Source: Ectocarpus siliculosus | Taxonomy: Eukaryota; Sar; Phaeophyceae; Ectocarpales; Ectocarpaceae | Direction of reading: 5' to 3' | Length of the DNA: 64,000 nt | NCBI GenBank assembly: GCA_000310025.1 | Contig: FN648572.1 | Coordinates: 1 to 64,000 of the forward strand | In this document: positions 11,583 through 22,100 of the stretch, one piece after another | Position numbering within the stretch: position 1 is the first letter of the stretch | How the letters are laid out: every line of letters begins with the position of its first letter | Notes under the pieces: generated by a model | What the model was told of the DNA's origin: nothing | The model's input: only the letters and a program-made list of their open reading frames with translations | The model's database searches: none | Made by a program: the position numbers and the translations under genes

Positions 11583-14230
11583 GTGAGTCTCACGTGTTGT
11601 CCCCGAATATATCCTGCATCGTTTGGAATGTATGGGTGCATGCACCCATTTTGCCTTTTTTTTCGCGGTTTTTCTTTTCTAGGTCCGCCCTGTCGTTCGT
11701 TGTTCTCCCTTCTCACTTATAAGTACAATCGACCGCTGTGGCCGTTGTCGCTGTCTTGGGCCCCTCTGCACCCACCCAGTGCATCCGGGCTCTGCACCCC
11801 GTCAGCGATGCATTCATGCCTTGCTTTCTCCCGCACCTCGCACGCTGTTCAATTGTTTTCAAGCATTGATCAGTAGCCACATCCCTGTGCCCAAGGCAGC
11901 TGCTCGCATCCATGCTCTCCGCAATCTACCATCGACCGTGCTGCAGTCATCCAAGTGTACGCACACACATAATTCGATTATTGGATCACTGGTATAAATT
12001 ATCAGTGTATAGACTTAAAAAAGACTCGAAATAAGTCCAGTACCCAGCCGGTTTCCCTCCACTCACTGAAAAGACTCCACCACATCCCGTTCGACTGTGG
12101 GTACTGTATATCTCGAATGGGTAGTCTTTCTGTGTGTATTTTTATAATTCCTTCATTGTCTGTATATGCCCGGTCTTTCTCTCTCCTCTCTCTCTCCTCT
12201 CTCTCTCCCTCTCTCTACCACTCACTATACGTAGAAGCGGGTTCTTGTGTTTCGATCTTGAGTCGTCAGGTCGTCACCCGCCTGTGCAATCGCAAGATAT
12301 GACAACCATGGGTGACGCTTTTTCTCGACACCCGCACTCGTTCGGTCGCGCATGTTCCTCACTCCTCAACGTTCTCCCACATCCCAAATCACCCAGCCTT
12401 CGTTAACATGCGTACCGTACGTGGTAATATACGACACCCCCTGGACCGATTTTCAAAGCTGGATTACTCCACAAAGAGTGCACACGAAGGAAACGATAGA
12501 TTTTCGGAAAGCACTCGATGAGATGGCTTGAACGCTACCGTATACGGCGCTGCCATTCTTGCTGCTGTGGATCAATTGAGCTTTACACATCGATCCGGGG
12601 GGTGTGGTATCTTGTGTCACATACAGTATGTTGGAAGTCTGTGTCAATGGTGTCGGGATCGCGATTGCGTTTATCATGTGTGTGTGTTGTTGGCGGGTAT
12701 AGACACCGCTGTCGCGTTGTATCGCCTCCTGTCGTTTCGTCACTCATGGCAATCTTCTTCCTGTCTTGTAGTTCGAACGATTACGCATTTGCTCATGCGG
12801 GTATAGTCGCTGCTGGTGTTTCGGAGGTGTCGTTGGCATAGCCCGTCGGTCAAGATTGTCGTTCGGGTGGATGTTCCCTTTTGATTTCGTCTAGGCTAGT
12901 TTACGTGGGAAACTCATCTCGGGTACATATTCGGTGAAAAGCTGCGACATTAAAGAGCCGGTCAACATCGTTCAAAACACATCAACTTTTGAACACGAAC
13001 GTCGGGAAAAGCATGTCACACACAAACAACATCTAACCCCATGCCCACGTCTCATCGATCGTGTATTTTACGGGAAAAACGAAGTAGATGCATGTTGGAA
13101 TCGCTTCCTTAAGCGGGGCGGCGCAAGCCGCCGAAACCCCTTGTAGGTTTTACAAGTGACGAAGAGCGTGTGGTATCTTATGCAACCTATGCCAGGTACT
13201 CCGTATAAGCAGAGGATGGCATGTGTTGTGCCACTCAAGTACGTCCTGTAACGCCTGAACAGCGGTGACAGGTAATACGTGCATACCACACACAAGAATG
13301 CATGCACACCCACATGTAAGGTGGATAGAATCCGCGTCGGTGCTCCGTGGGGTTGTTCCAAGCGCGAGTGAAAGAGTTAGAACATTCAAAGGTACGACAT
13401 TGGCGTCCCTTCAGCCGGAGAATCCGGCAACATGCACTTGATTCTTTGCAAATCGGAAATCAACGGTGCCGCACCCCGGGGAGGGGATGAACTTTGGATC
13501 TGAATTGCGCGCCCGGAGTACGTACAAACAGGGGGGGGGGGTCGTATTTTTCCTGCCATTGAATACCCCGGGTAATGATATAACCCGGGGGGGAGAACAG
13601 CAACCTCGACACACATCGGCATATTCTGTGTTCCCGCAATGGACAATAAATGCGAAGTATGCATATCAGCATCCAATCCGATCGATACGGCCATGTGCCC
13701 TCTTTTCTTTTCGCTCCCGGCAGTCGAATGGTATTGGATACAGTATTCCGCGGCGTCCACATAGGAATTGCAATATATAAACCATGCATTTTACAAGGAC
13801 ACAGGGCTTCCACCCAGGAGTTTGATTTGTTGATTCCCACGGGGTTCGCAAGAGGACATGGTCGATGTTGGCCCCCGGTTGTATCTCCGATTCGATGGTC
13901 ACCCAACAAGCTCATCTCATGCACAGATGTATGCGAGTCCATTGCTTTCTCCCTCTGCCTATAAGGCCGTTTCCTACAGCAACGAAAAACCTCGGACAAA
14001 AAAATGCGCAATTTCCTGCTTGATGACTTCTTTGTTTCTGCAAGAGTTTCAAATTTTGGGTGGGCCCTATCTCACATTCTGGGTGTAGATCGTCATGGTT
14101 GGCCCGAGATGGTTCATTTGTTCAAATACATAGCGCCGGCAAAGTTCCCGCCCACAGCATACCACACTCTATCCGACCAACCCATGCATTTTTGAACCCT
14201 CCGCCGTTCCCGACCTCTGTCGCCCGGTGG
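11583..14230. other. No gene recognised; CT microsatellite and dispersed repeats
   Basis: CT-rich microsatellite at 12174-12216. GATACC-core repeat copies at 12425-12476 (plus) and 12578-12625 (minus) form an inverted pair about 200 bp long. Another reverse copy lies at 13150-13192. G runs occur near 13531-13541. ORFs on both strands at 13386-13964 have no coding character. Confidence 0.45.
12425..12625. repeat. Inverted pair of GATACC-core repeats, MITE-like
   Basis: 12425-12476 (ACGACACCCCCTGGACCGAT...) and the reverse complement of 12578-12625 share the dispersed core, giving a structure of about 200 bp with imperfect inverted ends. No target duplication is evident. Confidence 0.35.
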
Positions 14231-14826
14231 ATGCAGGACTCGGACGATGCCGTTCAACCCATGCAAGAGTTCGGTTCATAGTGCGACCCGGAGAGCGACC
14301 CCGGCAACGACTCGAGGGACGAAGAGCTGACCGTCGATCCCAACCGGTTCGACAACGACGACAACCGCGGCGAGGGGTCTGACGCAGGCAGTGTGGACCT
14401 TCTCGCGCCGCGGCCGCTCCCGGCGACGTTGCGCGGCAACGACGCCCGCTCGGTCCGCCTGCCTTCCAGGGGCGGCGGGCATGCAGGGCAGTCCTTCAGC
14501 CGCCGCGATCCCGCCAGCACCTCTTCGACCCAGGCGGACGGTCGTTCCGGTGCCTCGTCAAGCGGCGGAGCTGCCTCGGTCGTGCGCAGCTCTGTGACGG
14601 GCGGCGGCCGCCAGCACCTCTTCGGCCCACGCGGGTGGTCTTGCCGGTGCCTTTTCACGCGGCGGAGCTGCCTCGGTCGTGCACCGCGCTGCCTCCACCG
14701 GCGCCTCCGGCACTTCACCGTAAGCAGATCAACTCTGGAATGACCGGGGATGAGCTTTACGGCTGCCTCCTGATCGCTCATGTGAACGTGGTGGCTAGAT
14801 CAGGTCTGCTGGTCAACCCGCAGTTG
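14231..14826 (+). pseudogene. Decayed gene, 5' region: acidic Ser/Gly-rich protein with in-frame TAG
   Basis: ATG at 14231 (MQDSDDAVQPMQEFGS) runs into a TAG at 14279-14281. Beyond it the same frame continues as a highly acidic, Ser/Gly/Ala-rich sequence (CDPESDPGNDSRDEEL...). A duplicated GGAASVV motif shows a frame change near 14605, and another is needed near 14720 to enter the segment KQINSGMTGDELYG...NPQL, which ends at a strong donor, TTG|GTAAGT (14827). GC-rich codon use supports former or present coding. One stop plus two shifts suggests a pseudogene or consensus errors. Function unknown. Confidence 0.4.
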
Positions 14827-15556
14827 GTAAGTGATCGTTGTTTCGTACGATACCGTAGTATCCTTTGTCGTAGCCCCCCTCCATGGCAACCCCCCCCCTC
14901 CCCCAAAAAGAAAAGAAAAATACCGCCGGGGTACCAAAAATACATTGTCGTAGGCCCGGATGACCATAGTTTTTTTCGTACCCCCCCCACCCCTGTTTCT
15001 TGTGCGAGCCCCAGCGGGATGTTCTTCATTGACGTCAAAATTGTCCTACCGATAGGGGCATTCACACACAAACCCAGGCATTCCATTATGGGAGAATTTC
15101 CGTGTGTGCGGTTGCCGATTTGTCGTATAATAGTAGGTGGTTTGCTGTTGGTGTTGCTTCTAGGGTGCTCTGGCAGGTGCATCACAGCAGAGAACAGACA
15201 ACACCGCGGGTACTATTCGCCCCGTGGCCTTTTTTTGTTTTTATCGTTCTTCTACCGTTGTCTCAGTGTTTTATTCCAACAGGATGTTTAGGTATGTTTC
15301 CATATGGCTTGGTTTACAGCTTCCCCCTTCTTGTAGTAGCCAAAATCGGTTTACCAACACCTTGGATCTTGCCGAGTGTGTTTTTCACGTCTTAGATCCG
15401 CACCGTTCAACCATAGCGACGGCACCAACACAACAGAAGCACCGGTTACCCACAGGGTTCACTTGCAGACTTGCAGCGCTGAACTTGATCGCGCGTGTGT
15501 CTCTTGCCACCTCTCCGACCGTCCGTGTTCGCGTACTTGCACCCCCCGAAACCCAG

Positions 15557-15632
15557 GTGCCCATGATGCAAGGGCCGCCTCCCGTTCCGTCGGACAAGGA
15601 CGCGGCGAACAAGGTCCTACGCGGATCTGTGG
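15557..15632 (+). CDS. Downstream exon of the 14.2-kb gene
   Basis: A pyrimidine-rich stretch ends in ACCCAG (acceptor at 15555-15556). The exon encodes VPMMQGPPPVPSDKDAANKV and ends at GG|GTAAAT (15633). G/C at third positions is strong. It leaves phase 1, which does not match the preferred frame of the next exon. This is another sign of decay, or of a missed exon. Confidence 0.35.
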
Positions 15633-15700
15633 GTAAATGTACTTCTACGTAGATGGCTCACTTGCTGACCCATTTGTGTGCTGACCCTATTTGCATGTAG

Positions 15701-15874
15701 TTTGCGACACCAATGCTCCTCCACGCGGTCCGCGATATGGATTTTTTGCGTGTGTCCGAGATCGGCACGCACGAGTCGGCGGCGTGCAGGGCCACCAGGC
15801 AGATGCGGTCTTGGTCGAGGCTGATCGACGGGGGATTCCCTGACCGTCAAGCCCGAGCCTTCCGGGAGAGGTGA
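15701..15874 (+). CDS. Terminal exon, 57-residue charged C-terminus
   Basis: Acceptor TTTGCATGTAG (ends 15700). The preferred frame encodes 57 residues beginning FATPMLLHAVRDMDFLRVSE, rich in Arg and likely helical, and stops at TGA 15872-15874. Third positions are mostly G/C in this frame only. No family recognised. With 14231-14826 and 15557-15632 it appears to be the 3' end of one gene. Confidence 0.4.
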   Translation, partial: FATPMLLHAVRDMDFLRVSEIGTHESAACRATRQMRSWSRLIDGGFPDRQARAFRER

Positions 15875-16171
15875 ACACTTTTGCTGATATTGTGTTGCGA
15901 TGAAATAATAAATACTCTTACTTGTGTTTATTTTAGTCCTCCCACCATAAATAATTAACTGCCTGCTCCCGATACTTTAGACCAACCTTATTTCTAGCTT
16001 GACCAAGCCCAGGGCATTGTCCTATCTAGGTGTTCACACTTCTTTGTGGCTTTCCGACGTTCCTTGCCAGCGTCTCGCCTGTTGTCACAGTGGTATTAAC
16101 GCTATTGCTTAAGGTATCTCACTCATGTGTTAGCGTAACAAGCACTGGCTAGGGTTCAATTAGTTTCTTCC

Positions 16172-16286
16172 ATTTCATGGTCAGGTTCATCCATTTCATG
16201 GTCAGGTTCATGGTCTCTTACCATTTAAGTCAAGGGGGGACTAACAAGGGGGGACTAATCAAGGAGGGACTAGCAAGGGGGGTCTA
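16172..16286 (+). repeat. Two short tandem repeats
   Basis: CATTTCATGGTCAGGTTCAT occurs twice in tandem, then about four units of roughly 16 bp (AAGGGGGGACTAAC and variants) at 16230-16286. Confidence 0.75.
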
Positions 16287-16837
16287 TCTCCTGCATTGAC
16301 TCACAACTGGTTGCTGCTTAGCGATGTGGGTCAAAGTTCCTCTTCCGAGATTGGCCGTGTTACCAGTGAGCGATCACCCAAAACACGTGTTGAGGCGGAG
16401 CTCTAGAGGGGCTCCGCCAATGATTCAGGTACACCCTGGGGTATACCCTAGCCCTCCTCAAACCATCGTGAAATGGAATGATTCTCAGTATTTAGCGTCC
16501 GTTCATGCTACCGTGACACCCCCCCAGCATACATGTGTTGAAAAACACAAAATGCTGAGGAGGTAGGAGAACGTGCTCTTCTCCCTCCTCAGATCATACC
16601 ACGCCGGGAATATAGATCTGAAAAGGAAGGATGCCGCCCTCCCCAGGTTAAACCACAACAAATGGATTTGAACCTCGAGAGAACGGATGCCGGTGTGTTC
16701 GCCGTCGATGGTACATTGCTGAAATCATCGACCCCGAATGACGGCCGTGAGTACTTTGGCCGCCGTATACCGGACTCCTTGACGATGACGATCTTGGACT
16801 GAAGAAGGCGATCGTCCACTGAAGAAGGTGATCTTCC

Positions 16838-17113
16838 ACTGTTGAAGACGTTCTTCCGCAAACAGTCTCCACAGACCGACGACTATGACGATGATCTTGC
16901 ATCTTGACCGACGATCACCGACTGTTGAGGACGATCTTCCGCTGTAGAAGACGATCGTGGAACTCCTCAGGTGATATTCCAACTGTTGAAGACGTTCTTC
17001 CACCAACAGTCTCCACAGACCGACGACCATGACGACGATCTTGCATCGTGACCCACGATCACCGACTGTTGAGGACGACCTTCCGCTGTAGAAGACGATC
17101 TTGCAACTCCTCA
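16838..17113 (+). repeat. 144-bp tandem duplication
   Basis: ACTGTTGAAGACGTTCTTCC starts at 16838 and again at 16982. The two units share the phrase CAGTCTCCACAGACCGACGA and the GACGATC-rich remainder, with scattered substitutions. It lies just beyond the 3' end of the gypsy remnant and may belong to its untranslated region. Confidence 0.75.
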
Positions 17114-17185
17114 TTCGTGACACTGCCGTCACACCCCCCCCAGCTTCCCGCATGGAGGACGGAAGATGGCAGGCAGTGTACGACT

Positions 17186-17878
17186 TCACGATTCTTGAGC
17201 GGTGAGCGGTGGGAGTCTGGTGGCAAGATCCATTCCACGCCTTAGCTCCCTGCGATTGAGCTCTTCCCAATCTCCGTCGCTGAACTCCACTCTCCAATAC
17301 GGATCATAGAAATCGCAGACCTTCCCTCTGCTGAGCACAGTATTGTTCTCTTGATCCATGAGCTCCCGTCCAACCATGGTTCCACAGGGAAATTCCGCGA
17401 GAGCTTCGGTCCGCGTTGTTGCTACTTCGCGTTCTCCTCGCGACGGCGGTCCCGGGGGTCGTGGTGCGATATTCACCCCGTGAAAGTCTTCCCACAGGGC
17501 ATGAAAAACATCAAGTTGCAGAGGCGAGAAACTGTCCCTGGCAGTGTCTTCGGTTATCCACGGAGAAGTGGTGCCATCCTGATACTTTCCTCTATACTCC
17601 CATGCCCATGCGGACGCTATTCCTCCAGCGCCCTGGACCACCGGTCTATTCTCCAAATTATACAGAGGTGCCTCGACGACGGAGTCTTCAGCTAATCCTA
17701 AATCCGGCGACCATACAAAATGACCAAACTCATCTTCAAATGGATGTCTGATGTCTTGTGGTCGAGAATGAAACACGGCTTGAAGTCCGTGGCTGCCACC
17801 GTCCTCTGGCGGATTTGACGTCCATGCAGTCTTACAGTAAAGCTCAACCCCTCTCGCACGACGTGCGCGACTTGCCAC
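17186..17878 (-). pseudogene. C-terminal tail of the gypsy polyprotein, Tudor/SH3-like motif
   Basis: Beyond the frame change the useful part is about residues 60-230. It is proline- and acid-rich, then has RGKVCDFYDPYWRVEFSDGD followed by WEELNRRELRRGM. The pattern G-x-V-x-x-Y-x-x-Y-x-V-x-Y/F-x-DGD-x-E-E resembles small SH3/Tudor-type barrels placed after integrase in some protist gypsy elements. That comparison is an inference from the motif only. Confidence 0.5.
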
Positions 17879-18060
17879 GGTCCTGTGAAGTGGTCATGGG
17901 CAAGTTTAGGGTGGACGCCATCCCGGTAGAGTGTACTGGCGCTCTCCTTGACCAATACCTTGTCGCCCACCTTAGCCTTGGTGCCTGGTGATGCACGTTT
18001 GATCCTCGCGTTCTGGAGTTCGCGGTGTTTATTCCGATTTTCCTGTCTCACTTTTAGCAC
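17698..18060 (-). pseudogene. Integrase C-terminal GPY/F-like domain
   Basis: 120 codons. KVGDKVLVKESAST then HFTGPWQVAHVVREGLSFTV is the usual end of a gypsy integrase (GDxVxV...GPY/FxV). A frame change near 17760-17790 moves the reading into the following ORF. Confidence 0.75.
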
Positions 18061-18609
18061 TTACATTACTTCCACAGTCTTCCTTCTCGTTTCCTCCACC
18101 GTCCTTTCCAACGGCAATGCTGGGCCCGAGCTGTCTAGTGATGGCGACATGTGATCAAATGATGTCCTTGGCGCCCGTCCAAAGAGCAGGTGGTATGCTG
18201 ACTCTTTGTTTGGAAGGCTCTCATCCGGCGTCGTACGATGGGCCCAAGCGACCACTGCCACATACTCATCCCACCTGTTCGGCCATGCCTGGCAGAGCTC
18301 CGACAGCATCTCTTGCAGCACCGCTCCCATCCTCTCGACTGTTCCCTTTTCTCTAGGATGGTTGGTCGGTCCAAAGTCGAGGGATATTTTGAGCCACCGG
18401 CACAGGTGTTCCATGATCGCCGAGGTGTTTTCTGCCCCCGGATCACAGCGCACCGATATGGGTAGTCCGAAGATGAGGATGAGCTCCAACAATTTCTTGC
18501 TGACTCCCAAAGTTTCCTTCGTGGGAAGCGAGTAAGCGAAGAGGAACTTGGTTGCTCGACCCACTATCACCAGCAAGTACCTGTTGCCCTTGTTCGATGT
18601 CAACTTCAT
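18061..18609 (-). pseudogene. Integrase catalytic core (DDE)
   Basis: 182 codons. NRYLLVIVGRATKFLFAYSL corresponds to the first strand of the RNase H-like core, where the usual Asp (D.xT/S) is replaced by Gly-Arg (VGRAT). SVRCDPGAENTS carries the second catalytic Asp, and NHPREKGTVERMGAVLQEML the catalytic Glu. Downstream WAHRTTPDESLPNKESAYHLLFGRAPR is typical of gypsy integrases. The upstream end is broken by a frame change at 18607 and the ORF ends at a stop near 18061. Loss of the first catalytic Asp agrees with an inactive copy. Confidence 0.85.
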
Positions 18610-18944
18610 GTCAAGTCATCTCCAAGACTTCCCATGGACGCAAGAATCGTGCCGGTAACATGTAAATTTTTTTTTCTCCACTGTCGTTTTGTCATACGGC
18701 ATCGACATGATAACACGTAGTCTCGCACATCTTTCTTCAGCGATGGCCAGTGGTACTTGTCCGCCACAATGACAGTGGTGCGAGCTATCCCCGAATGTCC
18801 AAAGGTGCCATGCGCCAGCGCCAGAACTGCAGACACCAGCTTGTGAGGTAGGGCTACAACATGTGCCGCCCCTCTCGGCGCAAACCAAAGTAGACCTTGA
18901 TCGTCCAGGATGTAATCAGCTTGCTCTCCTTCGCCGTTCTCCAA
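18606..18944 (-). pseudogene. Integrase zinc-binding (H2C2) domain fragment
   Basis: 112 codons. The pattern LALAHGTFGHSGIARTT then YHWPSLKKDVRDYVLSC matches the HHCC domain of retroviral/gypsy integrases: two His in HxxxxxH form, the hydrophobic/WP segment, then a Cys pair. The pair is C-x-C (SCRCRM) rather than C-x-x-C, which may be damage. The ORF runs out at a TGA where the integrase core begins in another frame. Confidence 0.78.
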
Positions 18945-19848
18945 ATTGTCCCGGATGTTTCAACCTCAAGTCTTCCTGTTGGATCCTTTTTAGTTGGGCA
19001 CCGTCGCGCAAGACACGCTCCATTTGTTCCAACTGTGCGGAATGCCCTCGACAGAGGGGAATGTCGTTGTCTGGCCGTTCCAACCGTGGTTGCGATGTTT
19101 CTGGGTCGGACCTCGATGGTGTTGTAGAAGAGCTCGCTGTCGACACTGATCGTCTCTCTGGTTGTTGCACCACGGTCTCCTTCTCTGAAGAGGTCGTTGG
19201 CTTCGCTATGGTGGATGGAGTGAGTGTCGGCTGTCGAGCTCGTCGAGCCGCACTCCGAGTCTCCGCCGGGGTCACCTTAAAACGTGTGCGGTCGACGTGA
19301 CGGTCGACGGTAACTCCCCTAGTCACCACCGTCACCGCCGCATCTTCCTGATACAAGCTGGCCAAGTCGATGAGCAGATCTTCGTCTACTTGTTTGTTGT
19401 GATCTGTCTCTCCGGTCTTTGTACCATCCATTAGACGCTTCGGCCTTCCTTTCAGTCGTAGAAGATTCAGAACTTCTCTCAGCATTGGCGCTAATGTGTG
19501 CTCTTGCATCACTCGAGCTACATAACATCTTCCCAGAGTTGGTGGTACCTCGTAGTTGTCCCGGTTGGTGGTTAGCTTCACGTAATCTTCCCACGATAGC
19601 TCTTGCGCTTCCTGCAACGACCCTGCGTCGTTGGGATGTGCCGTAAAAGCTGTTGGTAGCGGTTTACGGCCCATGATGTGTTCCCTCGTAGCCGTCACCA
19701 CCAGCTCCTCAAACGAGAATATCTCCTTGTTCTGATGTCCCCGTTTCAAGAAGAAGCATCCCTGTCTTGTCAAAAAGGCACCGACCGTGGGTGTCGACGG
19801 TGCAGTTCTCTCCACATTCTTCTTCCACTGAGATAGTTTAGCTGTCAA
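18916..19848 (-). pseudogene. C-terminal half of the C5-DNA methyltransferase plus linker
   Basis: 310 codons continuing the MTase after motif VIII. Residues 45-60 lead into KPLPTAFTAHPNDAGSL and QEAQELSWEDY, resembling motif IX (PTxTAxP...xExAxLxxFP). NYEVPPTLGRCYVARVM resembles motif X (GNAVPPxLA). Residues 130-310 are a hydrophilic linker rich in Ser, Thr, Arg and Glu, as often found before gypsy integrases. The end overlaps the integrase zinc-binding ORF in another frame (18916-18944), so a frameshift separates them. The MTase call rests on motif order and spacing across both ORFs. Confidence 0.7.
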
Positions 19849-21077
19849 TTGGGATCCCCGCTCTTCTTGACTGCTACCACAAACACTCTCCGTTTTGTTG
19901 TGGGTATCCCGACTGCTGTCGCTGACAGAGACGCTGTCGCCGTTTCACAGCCTGCCAGGTGCAGTTCTGGGTGAAGGATGTTCTTCCATCTCTCTGACCC
20001 TGCAAAGCCTACTGGACTCTCCATTACCAGGATCTGGATGGGGGACGACACGAAAATCTGCACAATGTTGTCTGCATTTCGCCCTGTCCTCGCTCCTTCG
20101 TCTGGACCATCCTCAACGGCGCACGCATTGCCAATGAGGATTTCGGGTTTATACTCGAGGGTTGTGTGGCGTGTGTCGGACTCTAAAGGCTGACGAAGCA
20201 ATGTCGCATCACCGGCTCCTCCGTTGACTGTGATGCATTCCATGGTCTTCCAATCAGAGTCAATCACACATGTTACGTCCAGCATACCCTCAACGGCTTG
20301 TAATTCTCCACCTGCCCCTCGACCGAGAACAGCCGACCTCGGCTGTCTTAGTGCAAAGAGACCTTGTGCTCGTTGATACGCCGCTACGTACTCTTCGTCC
20401 CTCGGTGTCAACGCATCAGGTGTGATCTGCAACGCATAGAACACAATGAGATTCTCCACTTTTCTGTCATCGACCTCTGTTGGCCCCAGGTCAGCTAAGC
20501 AGATTCCATCGAGTTTGATGTCTTCCTTGTTGAGCATGACTAACTCCGGTTGTGAGTCACTTCTCTCCTCTTCTTCCGCAAGTTGTGATTGTGCCATCCT
20601 TTGGAGAGGAAGCCCTTCCAACACTGATCCTGCCGGCCCGCTCCTCCTTACTTCGCCATCTCCATCACCCGGTAATGTGGTGTCGACATCGGGTTCGCCA
20701 GAGCCTTTCCGCCGGAGTCTAAAGAGAGCGTCTGGAACGACATGGTCTGTTCCCCTTCTACACTTGAGGACCATATCATACGCCATCATCTTTAGCGCCC
20801 AACGGTGCAGCTTTGACGATAGGTTGTGGCTAGTGAAGAGCCACATCAGGGCCGCACAGTCCGTGATGAGAGTGAACTGACGGTGCTGAAGGTAAATCTT
20901 GGAATGGTCTAGTGCATACAACACTCCCAGAACCTCCCGATCGTTTGACGATAGTTTTTTCTCTGACCTGGACAACCTCTTACTGGCGTATCCGACCGGA
21001 GCCTCCCTGTTCTCCACCTGCTGTGTCAGGACTGACCCTGCCGCGATCAAGCTTCGATGGTGCTGGTAGAGTTCCAT
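19845..21077 (-). pseudogene. RNase H plus N-terminal half of a C5-DNA methyltransferase
   Basis: 410 codons. Residues 1-125 are gypsy-type RNase H: VGYASKRLSRSEKKLSSNDRE, the ITDCAALMWLF segment (TD of the active site) and VVPDALFRLRR. Residues 126-240 are a charged linker. From 251 the sequence follows the C5-MTase motif order: I, LGRGAGG (FxGxGG type, SAM binding); II, VIDSDWKTMECITVN; IV, PEILIGNACA with Cys319 in the place of the catalytic Cys of PPCQ; VI, VMESPVG in place of ENV; VIII, VGIPTTKRRVFVVA. The stop overlaps the next ORF's ATG by 4 nt, consistent with a 1-nt shift. The non-canonical IV and VI motifs make activity doubtful. Confidence 0.72.
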
Positions 21078-21345
21078 CCCTTCCGACCATGACCCCTAAG
21101 AACTCGAGCTCCGGCAATAGAAATTCTCTTTTTACGAAGTGACCTGTGAACCCTTTTCGTTTCAGGATGGTGAGGACCTTCTCCAGCAGTACGAAGTGTT
21201 CTTCCAACGTCTTTGTGTGGAGTGCGATGTTATCCAACCATTTCTCCAAGCTCTTGCTCAATAACTCTCGCAGATCATCACCCAACGTGGCTGAGAAGAC
21301 GGCGGGGATTGTGGTGATACACGCGCCCGACCAGGATGTGCCCAC
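20980..21345 (-). pseudogene. Reverse transcriptase fragment (C-terminal half)
   Basis: 121 codons align in pattern with the gypsy RT palm/thumb: a degenerate motif before the active site (TTIPAVFSATLGDDLRELL), the active-site region EKWLDNIALHTKTLEEH, and the thumb pattern ELEFLGVMVGRDG. The catalytic YxDD reads WLDN here, so the second Asp is Asn and polymerase activity is unlikely. The match to RT stops near 21340; fingers and upstream palm are absent. The frame shifts into the RNase H ORF near 21000-21070. Confidence 0.8.
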
Positions 21346-22026
21346 AGCGCAACGTAACTGCTACGCTACACGCCTACCGCAGCCAACTGTTCATCGCTGC
21401 AACAACGCTGCACGATACGGCTGTGTGTTCGCCCGTAGGATTGTCCCTTCTTCATCCGCCAGACCCTTACTACTCTTCGCGCATGCGGTTATTTGCGCAT
21501 TCAAGGATGGATCGATAGTTAGCGGTGTCGACTGTCCCCTGCCGTCATTGGTCATTAAGCAACAAGAGTTCTGCACATACTTGTCTGGTACAATTATTTA
21601 AAGGGCCCCGTTTCTCGGCAGCAGCAACAGACGGTAGACGGGGTATACGCGAGATGGTGCGGAATTCGAGTGAGCTTCTACATATAGGTCAGGATCCATC
21701 TCCCCCCGAACATCGAAAAACGTTACCGAAATGACCGCCATCCTGTGGGTGTGGTACAGTTTATGTACATTATGAGTTTGGTTGCAGAGACCACCTGCCA
21801 TGTAGAAATATTCCTTACACGCTATTGTACGGCACACACCCGGCTAGCAAGCAAAGCTGGAATGGCAGTGAAAAGTCACTTCGTTCCGGTTGTGTGTTGA
21901 CAGGAAGGGCGCATTTCATAGTTCGTGTCATCCGTGCAAGTCGCCGCAATTCCTTGTGTGAGCGTGACCAGATTAGTTGCGACTACGCACCCCATGCGCT
22001 CCCACTCGTCGCTGAATGCCGCACAG
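21346..22026. other. No gene recognised
   Basis: Sequence changes character beside the truncated RT. I see no coding signal, LTR or clear repeat in this stretch. Confidence 0.4.
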
Positions 22027-22100
22027 CCTTACTGGAGAGGAGATGATCACGAGAGTGGGCGCATTCAAGGACGACGAGGGCAAGGTCCACCTCATACCGG
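22027..22100 (+). CDS. Short candidate internal exon
   Basis: Lies between the acceptor CCGCACAG (ends 22026) and the donor G|GTGAGG (22101). It encodes LTGEEMITRVGAFKDDEGKV followed by HLIP, with third positions mostly G/C. Codon use and splice sites match the exon at 23382-23521, so both may be one gene. No family recognised. Confidence 0.33.

Larger units (their letters stand above)
15875..17185. other. No gene; short tandem repeats
   Basis: After the exon end there is no coding signal. Short tandem repeats lie at 16172-16286 and a 144-bp tandem duplication at 16838-17113 (listed separately). Confidence 0.5.
17186..21345 (-). mobile_element. Decayed Ty3/gypsy element carrying a C5-DNA-methyltransferase domain
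   Basis: Minus-strand reading gives, in order, reverse transcriptase C-terminal half, RNase H, cytosine-C5 methyltransferase-like domain, Ser/Thr-rich linker, integrase zinc-binding and catalytic domains, integrase C-terminal GPY/F-like segment, and a Tudor/SH3-like tail. Consecutive ORFs overlap or abut with 1-nt frame changes (boundaries near 21000, 19846, 18930, 18607 and 17790) and one in-frame stop near 18061, so one ancestral polyprotein is implied. Gag, protease and the N-terminal RT are missing beyond 21345. No LTRs were recognised. The methyltransferase position between RNase H and integrase is the unusual point. Confidence 0.85.
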
